Part shown: in pieces, positions 15,587 to 24,405 of the stretch
Position numbering within the stretch: position 1 is the stretch's first letter
How the letters are laid out: each line of letters begins with the position of its first letter
DNA from: Ruminococcaceae bacterium UBA1405
GTDB taxonomy: Bacteria; Bacillota; Clostridia; Oscillospirales; Ruminococcaceae
Assembly (NCBI GenBank): GCA_002305685.1
Contig: DBQB01000016.1
Location: 108,786-159,003 of the forward strand
Direction of reading: 5' to 3'
Length of the DNA: 50,218 nt
Notes under the pieces: model-generated
Database searches by the model: none
Told to the model about the DNA's origin: nothing
The model's input: the letters and a program-made list of their open reading frames with translations, nothing else
Translations under genes and position numbers: made by a program

Positions 15587-16021
15587 TCAGGTTTTTTTGT
15601 AGAAAACAGTCTTACATTTGGGGCAGGTAACCTTGAGCTTTCCCTTTCCTCTGGGCAGACGCAAAGTTTGTTTGCAGCCGGGACATTTGAGATACAGATG
15701 GGTTTTGCGGTCCGCAAAGCGCATCCGCCAGCTGCGCAACCTCTGCCCGAACTGAAAACCATTTTGTTTGAGCTTACGCCAAAAAGGTCCGGCAAACTCC
15801 ATAAATTTACGGTTTTCCTCCTGGCGGCGATAGATGTCCCGCGAAAAGGTGCGGTACAGATAAAGCCCAAAAGGAACGTAGGAAAGCAGATAAAAAATCT
15901 GCCAATGGGTGAAGAAACCGACCAGATTCAAAATAAGCATCACACCGATCAGCGAAATGGAGAGGGCATCCGCCACCCCATACCGCCCGGACATAAAACG
16001 GTGCAGCCAATTCATTCTCAA
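15587..16021 (-). CDS. Membrane protein with C-terminal zinc ribbon
   Basis: A 144-aa protein: two adjacent membrane helices (about 18-38 and 42-60), a basic stretch (about 60-105, rich in Arg/Lys) and a C-terminal zinc ribbon with two CxxC knuckles (CPGCKQ...CPKCK) ending YKKT. The ribbon should face the cytoplasm. No specific function is known to me for this architecture. The ribosome-binding site is weak (GAAAGG far from the ATG), and a start at residue 3 (MNWLHRF) is possible. It is transcribed alone between a terminator and the pdxA2 3' end. Confidence 0.72.
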   Translation of the reverse strand: MRMNWLHRFMSGRYGVADALSISLIGVMLILNLVGFFTHWQIFYLLSYVPFGLYLYRTFSRDIYRRQEENRKFMEFAGPFWRKLKQNGFQFGQRLRSWRMRFADRKTHLYLKCPGCKQTLRLPRGKGKLKVTCPKCKTVFYKKT

Positions 16022-16183
16022 TTCCCAGCCTTTCTTGTTGTGCCTGAAGAAGCATTTCCACTTGTTCTTTCAAATTCTGAAACTTATCATACCATACTTT
16101 TTTCCATGAATATAGGTTATTTCTGTGAACAAATTAAAAAATGCTTCTCCCACCCTGCACAACCACCGTTTCGCCGGTCCTTC

Positions 16184-17158
16184 TCAAAGGCTGCGGCCTC
16201 GGACCATCTGCTGGGCAAAGAGGTAAGCTTCCACAAAGCTGCGGCTGTCGGCAATTCCCTGATACGCAATGTCGTAGGCCGTACCGTGATCCACCGAGGT
16301 ACGGATCACCCGAAGCCCCAGCGTCACATTGACGCCGCCGGAAAAATCCAAAACCTTCATGGGAATGTGTCCCTGGTCGTGGTACATACACACCACCGCG
16401 TCAAACTCTCCCCGGGAGGCCCGCAGAAAGATGGTGTCGGGGGGATAAGGGCCGGTGACATCCATCCCCATCTGCTGGCACTGCTGCACCGCAGGAATGA
16501 TCTCGTCCAGCTCCTCCCGTCCAAAGGCTCCACCTTCCCCAGCGTGGGCGTTGAGTCCGGCAACCGCGATGCGCGGCCGGGCTACCTTCCCCACCAGCGC
16601 CTCATGGGTCAGCCGTGCCACCATCACAATGCGATCCTTCTGTACATTTCTCACCGCCTCCAACATCGAGACATGGGTGCTGACATGAGTCACGGTGAGC
16701 TTGGAAGAGGAAAGCATCATGGTGTATTCCTTCTGTCCGCAGATGTCGGCAATCAGTTCGGTGTGCCCGGTAAAACCAGGGTCGGAAAGGCGGATTGCCT
16801 CCTTGTTGACTGGCAATGTCACCACCGCGTCGAATACCCCTTCCAGTGTCTTCTGAGCCGCAAAGGCCACATAGTCCCGGGAAGCAGCGCCGACCTTTTG
16901 GGAGCGTTTTCCTGGGGTGATGTCCTCCGGGGAAAGCAGTCCACGGTCCCAGACATTGACCACTCCCGGCTGATACTCCTCCAGAGAGGTGATGGGATGC
17001 AGCGGGACATCGATACCGATCATCTCACCACCGTGGCGCAGTACCTGGTAATCTCCCACCACAACACACTGCCCAGGAATCTCTCCGTCCCGAAAAGCTT
17101 TGAGAATGATTTCCGGACCGACGCCGTTTGCGTCTCCCATAGTAATTGCAATCATCAT
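16184..17158 (-). CDS. pdxA2: 4-phospho-D-threonate/erythronate 3-dehydrogenase (PdxA2)
   Basis: A 324-aa member of the PdxA family. It shows the metal-binding histidine motifs GHTELIAD, GLNAHAGEGG and YHDQGHIPMK, and the N-terminal MGDANGVGPEIILKAF. Members encoded beside a DUF1537 kinase oxidise 4-phospho-D-threonate or 4-phospho-D-erythronate with NAD; the 3-keto product loses CO2 to give dihydroxyacetone phosphate. Here the kinase is encoded directly upstream, so this role is preferred over vitamin B6 synthesis. The ATG at 17158 (second Met follows at once) is chosen because AAGGGAAGGACG precedes it; a longer form starting at 17221 lacks that support. Last gene of a four-gene operon. Confidence 0.88.
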   Translation of the reverse strand: MMIAITMGDANGVGPEIILKAFRDGEIPGQCVVVGDYQVLRHGGEMIGIDVPLHPITSLEEYQPGVVNVWDRGLLSPEDITPGKRSQKVGAASRDYVAFAAQKTLEGVFDAVVTLPVNKEAIRLSDPGFTGHTELIADICGQKEYTMMLSSSKLTVTHVSTHVSMLEAVRNVQKDRIVMVARLTHEALVGKVARPRIAVAGLNAHAGEGGAFGREELDEIIPAVQQCQQMGMDVTGPYPPDTIFLRASRGEFDAVVCMYHDQGHIPMKVLDFSGGVNVTLGLRVIRTSVDHGTAYDIAYQGIADSRSFVEAYLFAQQMVRGRSL

Positions 17159-17288
17159 ATTTTTCGTCCTTCCCTTTCTCGATGGAGCAAACCTCTTTTG
17201 CCCTATCCCCTTGACTCTCAAAAACCGGCAAAGAACCGTGCTGTTATGTCATATTCCGCTAGGAGCAAAGTCCTTCGCCTTCCTCTGC

Positions 17289-18548
17289 CTATCCCTGATA
17301 CAGACCGGCAATTCTCTCTAACACATCCTCACTGCCCAGCCCTCCGGATTTGGTAATCAGCAGCAGAGGTTTGCCATCCAGCTGCGCCATCGATACCGGC
17401 ACACCCGGTTCTACCTCCCCCAAAGCCCGCAGGCGGCAGATGCCCAGCGCGCCCAGCACCGATGCCAGCGTATCCCCGCCAAACACCGCCAATCCATCCG
17501 GGAATCCCTCCGGAGCGTCCTTCATCCGCAGAGCCAGCCTGCCCAGATACCGCTGTATCGCCTGATGGATTTGGGTGGCAGTCATATCCTGCCGCTGGCA
17601 AAATGCAGTGAATCCCTCCACCTGCTCCCGACATTTGGAAACAGCAAACAACGCCTTGCCCTGCTCGGTCAGCAGCTTTTTTAACTGGGCGGCAGCTTTC
17701 TCCGGATAGCCGGACAACAGCGCCTCAAATTCGGGAGAAACCAAAGGCCACCCGGTCTTCTCCCCTCGCTGCAACTGGCAAAAGGTGATTTCACTGGCAC
17801 TGCCACAGATAACCAGCAGCCTTTTCCATAACGGCAAAGGACTGGGGTCTGAAGGTAGTTTGAGAAGCTCTGGAAAACAAGCGGCAAACCCTGCGCAGCC
17901 GGCTGTCAGCCGAAGGGCGCCGGCACACTCCAACTTTTTTCCCCACTGCTGCAAATGCTGCTGGGTCTGTGCATCCAGTACCGCTGCCTTTCGTCCGATT
18001 CCCTGCCAATTTGGGAGAGAATCTTCCACCGAAAGCGTCTGTACCTGAAACCGGTAAGGCCAGTCCACCAGACGGGATACCCGGCTCTCCCGCACCGGAT
18101 TGAGAGGATCGCGGGCAAACACCGTCTGATCCACCGCAACACCGTCGAGATACTGGCGTCCCCCCTGGGTGGTACGTCCAGCGGCTGGAAAAGCCGGCAG
18201 AAAATATACCGCCGGATGTTCTTTAAGGCCATCCACCGCCCCGGCCAGCGAAGCGGAGAGATTTCCCCGCAGCACCGAGTCGGTTTTGATATAGACATGG
18301 GGAATCTCCTGGGCGCTGGAGCAAAGGGTGTGATAGATTTCATAGGCTTTTTCCGCAGGGAGATGACGGCTTTCGGTATCCACCACCAAAACCGTTTCCC
18401 GCTGGATATCAGCCTGGGACAATCTGCCACCGGGCAATCCGTCCAGCGTCACCACACCGGTAGCGATCCCTTCCCGTGCCAGAGCGGCAGCGGTATCCAG
18501 CGCACCGGTAAAGTCATCCGCCACAATCAGCAGCCGGCATCCCATCAC
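17289..18548 (-). CDS. Four-carbon acid sugar kinase (DUF1537), DtnK/OtnK-like
   Basis: A 419-aa kinase with the N-terminal substrate domain signature VADDFTGALDTA, the conserved TDSVLRGN region, and a C-terminal nucleotide-binding part with GGDTLASVLGALG and ITKSGGLGSEDVL. These enzymes phosphorylate D-threonate, D-erythronate or related four-carbon acids at O4 using ATP. The following gene is the matching PdxA2 dehydrogenase. Its ATG overlaps the stop of the glycosidase gene by 4 nt (ATGA), so it is translationally coupled. No separate lactonase or aldolase is present nearby, which suits threonate/erythronate chemistry. The exact stereochemistry of the substrate cannot be read from sequence. 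Confidence 0.9.
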   Translation of the reverse strand: MMGCRLLIVADDFTGALDTAAALAREGIATGVVTLDGLPGGRLSQADIQRETVLVVDTESRHLPAEKAYEIYHTLCSSAQEIPHVYIKTDSVLRGNLSASLAGAVDGLKEHPAVYFLPAFPAAGRTTQGGRQYLDGVAVDQTVFARDPLNPVRESRVSRLVDWPYRFQVQTLSVEDSLPNWQGIGRKAAVLDAQTQQHLQQWGKKLECAGALRLTAGCAGFAACFPELLKLPSDPSPLPLWKRLLVICGSASEITFCQLQRGEKTGWPLVSPEFEALLSGYPEKAAAQLKKLLTEQGKALFAVSKCREQVEGFTAFCQRQDMTATQIHQAIQRYLGRLALRMKDAPEGFPDGLAVFGGDTLASVLGALGICRLRALGEVEPGVPVSMAQLDGKPLLLITKSGGLGSEDVLERIAGLYQG

Positions 18549-20695
18549 AGCGCCACCTCCGCAGGTGTAAGATTCTCTGAGGAAAATACCTCTTGCCCAT
18601 CCAATAGAACCCGCATTCCCTGCCTTAAACCCATCTCTGGGCGGGAACGGTCCTTGGAATAGGTCACCGAAAGGAGATGCCCGCGAATCTTCACATTTTC
18701 CAGCTTAAAATACCGCAGACCAATATCCACCGGATTGATGGATACCCCCTGCTGCGTCACCTCAATTCCACAGACATGAGCAATCAGCAGTTCCAAAAAA
18801 TAGGAGTGGTTATAATCCACATCGTCGCTGAGAGGTTCTCCCGTCTCGGCGTTGTAATGCTCCACCAGATACGGCCGGGTAAAATCGCCATCCCGGAAAT
18901 GCTGGCGACAATATTGGCGCAGATATTTTCCGAATTCTCCGTCAAACCGGTGCCCATTTTGTTTGCTCTGCCGTGCAATGGCGTCCAGGGCGATGCCGGT
19001 GGTATAGGGCCAGGAAGGTCCACACCAGACACAGCCATCCCGGCCTTTGATAAAGCGGCCCATCCAGCCTCCTGCGGCCCGATAGGCGGGACATTCTTTG
19101 GAGACGGAGGCGAAAGCCGCACCGGTATCAAAGTGTTGGGGATCAAACAGATAGCAAAGTCCTTTCAGCTGATCTTCTCCGGTAACCTCCGCCCAGTAGG
19201 GATAGATTCCTACGATGTTTTTTACCATCGCTTTCTCATCGGTCTGATAATGCAGATCGTAGAAAAATCCGGTTTTTTCATCCCACATCTTCTGCTGAAT
19301 ATCCTGCTGTAACTGCTGGGCCATCTCTCCATAGGTTTTCTCCCCCTGGGCATCTGAGCAGATGCCACAGAGATAGGACAGCCCCCGCAGATTGAGCAGA
19401 TGGTATATACTGCGATCCACCCGCTTGAGTGGCGTATAGGTGGACTTATCCTTGGGATCAGCCGGATAATTGCCCTCGGCATCCCGATGGAAATACCAGT
19501 AGCTGGGCTGATATTCCTTTCCGGTGCGCTGATGGACATATTCGATCTGCAAGAGATCTTTGTCGTTGCCATACAGGGTGATATGTCCCTGCACAAACCG
19601 TTTCATCGCCGCAAGCAGCTGCTTTACAAACTCCACATCCCCGTCGGTGAGATAAAACCGATAAACTGCCCACACCATATAGTTGGCATAGGGGGTGCCA
19701 TACTCGTCCACATAGGCCCAACGGGCAACACCGTTTTCATCCGCCGTATCAAAGAAACTGCGGATGATCTCTTTCCCCAGAGCATGATCCCCATGCCAGC
19801 GCAGTTCGGTGAGATGCAGCGGAGTGGAGAGAGGGATGAATTTGCTGAATTCCCAGCCCTTGCGGACAAAAGGCTCCTTACTCATTTTATGGGAACGCCC
19901 TTCGTATTCCACAAGATGCCGCAGATTGCCATAGTTGGGATTTGCCATACAGTGGCGCAGCAAAAACCAGCGGTACATCCAGGCGTGACTCAGCATGGGA
20001 TCGCTGCAGGTAAAGGATGGCGCATCCGCAAAAAAGCGCTGATACTGCTGCTGATGCCGTGAGAAAATCGCTTGCTCTTCTCCCAGCCAGCTTTCCGCTT
20101 TGGAAAGGGCCTGCTCCGGCTGCTGGGTATCCAGCAGGATTGCGGCGGCCGCAACGGTCAAAGAAATCTTCTGCCCCGGCAGCAGCGTCAACGTTCCGTT
20201 TTGCAGTTGGGAGGGGACGGCAACCGCCACCCCTACCCGAAAACCGTGACTGGTCACAGGACTTTCAAAGGCGGGATGCCCCTGCCAAACCACATCGGTG
20301 CACTGCTCTGCGCCTGTTTCCAGGATCAGCGTCAAAGGGATCACACCGCGATTCTCCCAGACGGTACAGGAAACCGCTGTATCATCCCAGGTGATAAACT
20401 TACACTCCTGCAAAGATAGATATTCATCCTCATAGGTCAGCGTCATATGGCTGGGATACCAGACTGTCTGGGCCATCTCAAAATCCGGCTGGTATCCGTC
20501 CGCGCCACGGCAGCAAAAGGAGAACAACCGGGTTAGATTAATTTTGTGGATAAAATCGATGGTTCCGCAAAAACCGGGACAGCGCGTCAGCGTTTCCGCA
20601 AACAGCCGCTCCCCGGTGGGACCGAACAGCAGCGCACCTGTTTGCAGCCGCAGGCATCTTCCAGGATAACGCAGCATTTCATCGATCTGAAGCAT
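18545..20695 (-). CDS. MGH1/GH63-like (alpha/alpha)6-barrel glycoside hydrolase
   Basis: A 716-aa cytoplasmic protein (no signal peptide). An N-terminal beta-rich region (1-210) precedes an (alpha/alpha)6 toroid (about 235-650). Motifs of the GH63/MGH1-like group are KMWDEKTGFFYDLHY, GIYPYWAEVTG, GPSWPYTTGIALDAIA and VDYNHSYFLELLIAH; acidic residues in DEYGTP and VEHYNAETGE may be catalytic. The best-known MGH1-type enzymes split mannosyl- or glucosyl-glycerate. The start follows GAAGGAGG. It sits between a BNR/sialidase-like gene and a four-carbon acid kinase it overlaps by 4 nt, so its product is likely handed to that kinase. Family assignment is by motif memory; GH37- or GH95-related enzymes are alternatives. 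Confidence 0.7.
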   Translation of the reverse strand: MLQIDEMLRYPGRCLRLQTGALLFGPTGERLFAETLTRCPGFCGTIDFIHKINLTRLFSFCCRGADGYQPDFEMAQTVWYPSHMTLTYEDEYLSLQECKFITWDDTAVSCTVWENRGVIPLTLILETGAEQCTDVVWQGHPAFESPVTSHGFRVGVAVAVPSQLQNGTLTLLPGQKISLTVAAAAILLDTQQPEQALSKAESWLGEEQAIFSRHQQQYQRFFADAPSFTCSDPMLSHAWMYRWFLLRHCMANPNYGNLRHLVEYEGRSHKMSKEPFVRKGWEFSKFIPLSTPLHLTELRWHGDHALGKEIIRSFFDTADENGVARWAYVDEYGTPYANYMVWAVYRFYLTDGDVEFVKQLLAAMKRFVQGHITLYGNDKDLLQIEYVHQRTGKEYQPSYWYFHRDAEGNYPADPKDKSTYTPLKRVDRSIYHLLNLRGLSYLCGICSDAQGEKTYGEMAQQLQQDIQQKMWDEKTGFFYDLHYQTDEKAMVKNIVGIYPYWAEVTGEDQLKGLCYLFDPQHFDTGAAFASVSKECPAYRAAGGWMGRFIKGRDGCVWCGPSWPYTTGIALDAIARQSKQNGHRFDGEFGKYLRQYCRQHFRDGDFTRPYLVEHYNAETGEPLSDDVDYNHSYFLELLIAHVCGIEVTQQGVSINPVDIGLRYFKLENVKIRGHLLSVTYSKDRSRPEMGLRQGMRVLLDGQEVFSSENLTPAEVAL

Positions 20696-20713
20696 GGCAA
20701 TTCCTCCTTCGGA

Positions 20714-21775
20714 TCAGAAGATATCAAAATATTCATCCTTCACCGCAATGTATTTCATATTCTCTCGGTTGAAGGTAAAGCAGAAATGGATGGTACCATC
20801 CTGAGACTGAATGACCGACGGATAGGAAAATCCCTGGATTTCACGGGTTGCTCCGCGATAAATATGCTGAATAATCCGAAAATCCTTCCAGGTATGGCCA
20901 TCATCCTCCGAGAAGCAAACCGAGAGAGGGGTACGGTAGGTTTTATGGTAGGTGGTGCCATCGGGGCGTTTCATAATCCGGTATTCGGAGAGCATATTGG
21001 TATCGTTCATCACCATCAGCAGACGTTTGTCCTGAAGCTGGATCATCTGGATGGAGGCATTGTTGTTTCTGGCGTTGGTGGCCACAGGGGTTGTCCAGCT
21101 ACGGCCAAAATCCTCCGACTCGCTGCGGTAGACAAAATCCGCTTTGCGGCTGCGAAACACCGCTACCAGATGTCCCGGTCGGGTTTCCACTACATTCATC
21201 TGCACACTGTATACCGGGTTGGGGATGGAATACTCCTGCCAGGAAGCCCCCTCGTCGGTGGAGATCTTCACCACGCTGTAATCCCCGGTGGATTTGCAGT
21301 AATAAGCCGGGCAGAGCCAGTCTCCGTTGGAGAGGGTGACGATGGGCTGGCGGATAAAGATTCCGGTTTCCTCAAAGAGAATACGGGGTTCGCTCCAGCT
21401 CTCGCCGTTGTCATCAGAGATACGCACGCAGACATAGGCGGTTTTCTGGTTATGCGGTTCGTTGGAGGTGTACAGCAGCCAGATCTGGCCTTTGGGAGAC
21501 TGGTAAAGCACCGGATTTTGCTCGGAACGCTCCGGATCAACCGACATCACCATCGGTTGGCTCCAACATCCGGTCTCATGGCTCATCCGGCTGAGCACTA
21601 CGCAGGTATCGGGATTTCCCTCGCCGCTTCCGGCAAACCAGGTGCAGAGGATATCGTGGTTTTGCAGTTCCAGCAGATTGGCGGCATGGCAGGTTTCAAA
21701 AATTTTGGGCAGGAACATGGACATACGGGTTTCTCCCAGCTGTTCCAGTTTTTGAGTGATGGGCAGTTTTTCCAT
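20714..21775 (-). CDS. Sialidase-like BNR/Asp-box protein
   Basis: A 353-aa protein of six-bladed propeller type with four Asp boxes (SxDxGxxW): SDDNGESW (120-127), STDEGASW (172-179), SEDFGRSW (220-227) and SEDDGHTW (289-296). It resembles the BNR_2 sialidase/exo-alpha-sialidase superfamily. No signal peptide is present, so it works inside the cell, unlike classic secreted sialidases. The FRIP-type arginine motif is not obvious, so activity on sialic acid is doubtful and other glycosidic bonds are possible. The ATG at 21775 is preceded by GAGAGGAG; an upstream extension to 21820 is less likely. First gene of the operon with the glycosidase, kinase and dehydrogenase. Confidence 0.75.
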   Translation of the reverse strand: MEKLPITQKLEQLGETRMSMFLPKIFETCHAANLLELQNHDILCTWFAGSGEGNPDTCVVLSRMSHETGCWSQPMVMSVDPERSEQNPVLYQSPKGQIWLLYTSNEPHNQKTAYVCVRISDDNGESWSEPRILFEETGIFIRQPIVTLSNGDWLCPAYYCKSTGDYSVVKISTDEGASWQEYSIPNPVYSVQMNVVETRPGHLVAVFRSRKADFVYRSESEDFGRSWTTPVATNARNNNASIQMIQLQDKRLLMVMNDTNMLSEYRIMKRPDGTTYHKTYRTPLSVCFSEDDGHTWKDFRIIQHIYRGATREIQGFSYPSVIQSQDGTIHFCFTFNRENMKYIAVKDEYFDIF

Positions 21776-21849
21776 GCAAACATTTCTCCTCTCATACGAA
21801 CGGACAGATATCCGCAGCACAAAAATACCGCTGCGCTTTGTTCTTTTTT

Positions 21850-21878
21850 ATGATACCTTATCCCTATGGCGGTTTCAA
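21850..21878 (-). promoter_or_regulatory. Promoter of the sialidase-like/tetronate operon
   Basis: On the minus strand TTGAAA (21873-21878) and TATCAT (21850-21855) are 17 bp apart, about 75 bp upstream of the first start codon. Confidence 0.6.
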
Positions 21879-21965
21879 CCAAAATTTTGGGCTTAATTCC
21901 AGGTGCTTCTGGACGATATTGCTATTTTCCTTTTCAGCGCTGTTTTTACAGCTTCCGATACATGA

Positions 21966-22009
21966 AAGGGGCAGAATCTTTCTCGGTGCTGAGAAAGATT
22001 CTGCCCCTT
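21966..22009 (-). terminator. Terminator of the B12-transport operon
   Basis: A 19-bp perfect stem (21966-21984 with 21991-22009, 6-nt loop) stands directly after the ATPase gene. The flanking minus-strand sequence is TCATG, so the U-tract is weak, but the stem is very strong. Confidence 0.75.
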
Positions 22010-22013
22010 ATGA

Positions 22014-23159
22014 TTACTTTACAATATTTTTCAGCCCACTGTACATCCACTGACGCCATCCGGCAAACACCGGGATCTTCTTTGCCACCGCCAACGCCAA
22101 TAGCTCCTGGTTACAGCGGTTCCAGCTTCCCACCGGTGTACCCGCATCGATGATCCCTTCGCTGCGGGAAACAAGCGACGCGGCCGCCTGATAGCTTTCC
22201 CGGGAAATCGGTTCAAACGCGGGGGAAAGGATCAGATTCTGCGGCTGTGTCAGCGCCTTTGCCACCTCAACCTCCAGATCGTTCTCCATCAGGATTCCCG
22301 CCGAAAAGGCAACGCCATGTTTTTGCAGCACCCGATAACAGGGTATCCCATAGCCTGCGCCGCCTACAACAAATATCTTTGCTTCACCCGAAGGCTTTTC
22401 CAGCTCCACACTTCCCATAAGTAGATCGTAACTTCCCCGGGAAATATCGTACAGCGCACCTACCGCATCTCCGGTAAGGATCTCCTCCGGAGTGCCCAAA
22501 CGTTCAATGGTTTCCCCCTTGACACACACCAGCGTGTCGGATACCTTGGCAGCCAAATCAATCTCATGCAGCGACATCACCACGGCAATCCCCCGCTCTC
22601 TGGCTAGTTGCCGCAGCAGATTGAGCAGCTCAATCTTATAACGGATATCCAGATAAGCGGTGGGCTCATCCAGCACCATTACCTGAGGCTGCTGACACAG
22701 TGCTCGCGCCAGCAGCACCCGCTGCCGCTGACCATCGCTGAGGGTATCAAACTGCCGGGAGGCCAGCTCCAAACCGTGAACCTGTTCCAGAGCATCCCGT
22801 ACAATACACCGGTCCGATTCCGTCAGCCTTCCCATCAAACCGGTATAGGGATACCGTCCGGTGGCAACCACCTCCTGGCAGGTCATCAGCTCCGGATGAA
22901 TCCGGCCGGTGAGCACCACCGAGAGCTGGCGCGCCAGCGACTGGGGCGGTAAACGATGCAGATCCTGTCCATCCAGGGTGATGACGCCGCCCAATTTTTG
23001 CAGCTGTCGGGTAAGGGTTTTCAGAATGGTGGATTTACCGGCGCCGTTGGGCCCAATGAGGGTCAGAATCTGCCCTCTCTCCACCGACAGGCAGATGTCT
23101 CGGATCAGCGGCCTTTCCGTATATCCCACCGAAAGATTCTGGGTTTGCAGATACGCCAT
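22014..23159 (-). CDS. btuD: Cobalamin ABC transporter ATPase with C-terminal extension
   Basis: A 381-aa ATPase of the FecE/BtuD group: Walker A GPNGAGKST (about 36-44), signature LSDGQRQRVLLARAL, Walker B VMVLDEPTAYLD and the switch His in SLHEID. After the nucleotide domain (about 1-255) it has about 120 extra residues (from about 260, KIFVVGGAGYGIPCYRVLQ to KIPVFAGWRQW) with a Rossmann-like look (GGAGYG). This extension is not part of a normal BtuD; similar extensions occur in clostridial B12-type ATPases, with no function I know. GAGGAGGGAGAAGG precedes the ATG, 12 bp after the permease gene. The operon is under a cobalamin riboswitch, which supports the B12 substrate. Confidence 0.9.
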   Translation of the reverse strand: MAYLQTQNLSVGYTERPLIRDICLSVERGQILTLIGPNGAGKSTILKTLTRQLQKLGGVITLDGQDLHRLPPQSLARQLSVVLTGRIHPELMTCQEVVATGRYPYTGLMGRLTESDRCIVRDALEQVHGLELASRQFDTLSDGQRQRVLLARALCQQPQVMVLDEPTAYLDIRYKIELLNLLRQLARERGIAVVMSLHEIDLAAKVSDTLVCVKGETIERLGTPEEILTGDAVGALYDISRGSYDLLMGSVELEKPSGEAKIFVVGGAGYGIPCYRVLQKHGVAFSAGILMENDLEVEVAKALTQPQNLILSPAFEPISRESYQAAASLVSRSEGIIDAGTPVGSWNRCNQELLALAVAKKIPVFAGWRQWMYSGLKNIVK

Positions 23160-23171
23160 CCTTCTCCCTCC

Positions 23172-24299
23172 TCACGCCAACTGCTGGCGGCTGCGGCGTT
23201 TAAGCATCATATAGATCACCACCGGAGCGCCAAACGCAGAGGTCACCGTCCCAATGGCCAACTCGGTAGGCGCAAAAATCGTCCTGGCGATGAGATCACA
23301 GAACAGACAGAACACCGCTCCACACAGAAAGGTAGCCGGAATCACCAGCAGCGGACGGGAAGTCTTCAGCAGCGAGCGGGTAATATGAGGCACCGCAATC
23401 CCCACAAAGGAAATCGGCCCCGCAAAGGCTGTGACACAGGCGGAGAGCAGGCTGGAAAGCAGAATCAGCGCTGCGCGAAACGCTTTGATGGGCACACCGA
23501 GACTCCTGGCATATTCCTCGCCCAACGCATAGGCGGTCATGGGTTTATGGAGCAAAAGCGCTCCTATAAAACCTGCAAGACAAATCCCTGCGGAAAAGGA
23601 AAGGTTTTGCCAGTTGGCGCCGGAGAAGCTGCCCATAGACCAGCTGGTCAGATTGACAATCTCATGTTCGCTTGCAAAGGTGATGGAAAAATCGGTGACG
23701 GCGCTGCAGATATAGCCAACCATAATACCGATTACCAGCAGCACCGACATACTGCGCACCCGCTGGGAAAACAGCAGCACCACCGCCATAATCAGCAGGG
23801 AACCGGCAAAGGAGGAAAGCATCAAAATCCCGGAGGAGATGACCGGCAGATAGCCTGAAAGGAAAATCAGCGTAATTCCAACCACAAGCTTTGCCCCGGA
23901 GGAGATTCCCAGCACAAAGGGACCGGCAATGGGGTTTTGAAAAAAGGTTTGCAGCAGCAGTCCCGAAACCGACAAGGCTCCGCCCAAAACTGCGCTGAGC
24001 AGTATTCTGGGCAGCCGGATGCTGAAAAGGATTCTGCTTTCGGTGGAACTTGCCAGCAGCTGCTGCAAAGGCTGGGGGTCCCCCCCAGGCAGCAAATTCT
24101 GAATCCACAACCGCAGCGCCTGCCCAATCAGGGAAAACACCTGCCCGGCCCCGATGGATACCGAACCCATATTCACTCCCAGCACAACGCCCCATAACAG
24201 CATAAGCGTCAGGCCAGCCATCACAATCCAAAAACGCCACAACTTTTGCGGCATCTCTTGTGATGCGCTGGGGAAAGTAGATAGACTCTTTTTACCCAT
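23172..24299 (-). CDS. btuC: Cobalamin ABC transporter permease (FecCD family)
   Basis: A 375-aa permease with about ten membrane segments and typical FecCD motifs: RLPRILLSAVLGGALSVSG, FQNPIAGPFVLGISSGA, FAGPISFVGIAVPHI. These proteins form a dimer that moves cobalamin or iron-siderophores with the ATPase encoded next and the lipoprotein encoded before. GCAAAGGAGG precedes the ATG. About 105 bp separate it from the binding-protein gene. The riboswitch upstream points to cobalamin. Length is slightly above the usual 330 because of an N-terminal tail of about 25 residues before the first helix. Confidence 0.93.
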   Translation of the reverse strand: MGKKSLSTFPSASQEMPQKLWRFWIVMAGLTLMLLWGVVLGVNMGSVSIGAGQVFSLIGQALRLWIQNLLPGGDPQPLQQLLASSTESRILFSIRLPRILLSAVLGGALSVSGLLLQTFFQNPIAGPFVLGISSGAKLVVGITLIFLSGYLPVISSGILMLSSFAGSLLIMAVVLLFSQRVRSMSVLLVIGIMVGYICSAVTDFSITFASEHEIVNLTSWSMGSFSGANWQNLSFSAGICLAGFIGALLLHKPMTAYALGEEYARSLGVPIKAFRAALILLSSLLSACVTAFAGPISFVGIAVPHITRSLLKTSRPLLVIPATFLCGAVFCLFCDLIARTIFAPTELAIGTVTSAFGAPVVIYMMLKRRSRQQLA

Positions 24300-24405
24300 G
24301 CTGTTTTTTTCCTCCTTTGCATTTTGGCTCAGTGCTTTGGAACTATCGTCTCAAAGTGCCAGGGCATCCAAATTCGAAACCCGTGATCCCATTTTTCCTG
24401 TAAAC

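Noticed and set aside
16184..17158. PdxA for vitamin B6 synthesis
   Set aside because: The adjoining DUF1537 kinase favours the PdxA2 role in four-carbon acid catabolism, and no other B6 genes are nearby.
15668..17356. Long plus-strand open frame of 562 codons opposite the zinc-ribbon gene and pdxA2
   Set aside because: It is antisense to recognised genes, has no family features and crosses intergenic sequence.
20714..21775. Secreted sialidase
   Set aside because: There is no signal peptide and no clear FRIP motif, so it was called only sialidase-like.
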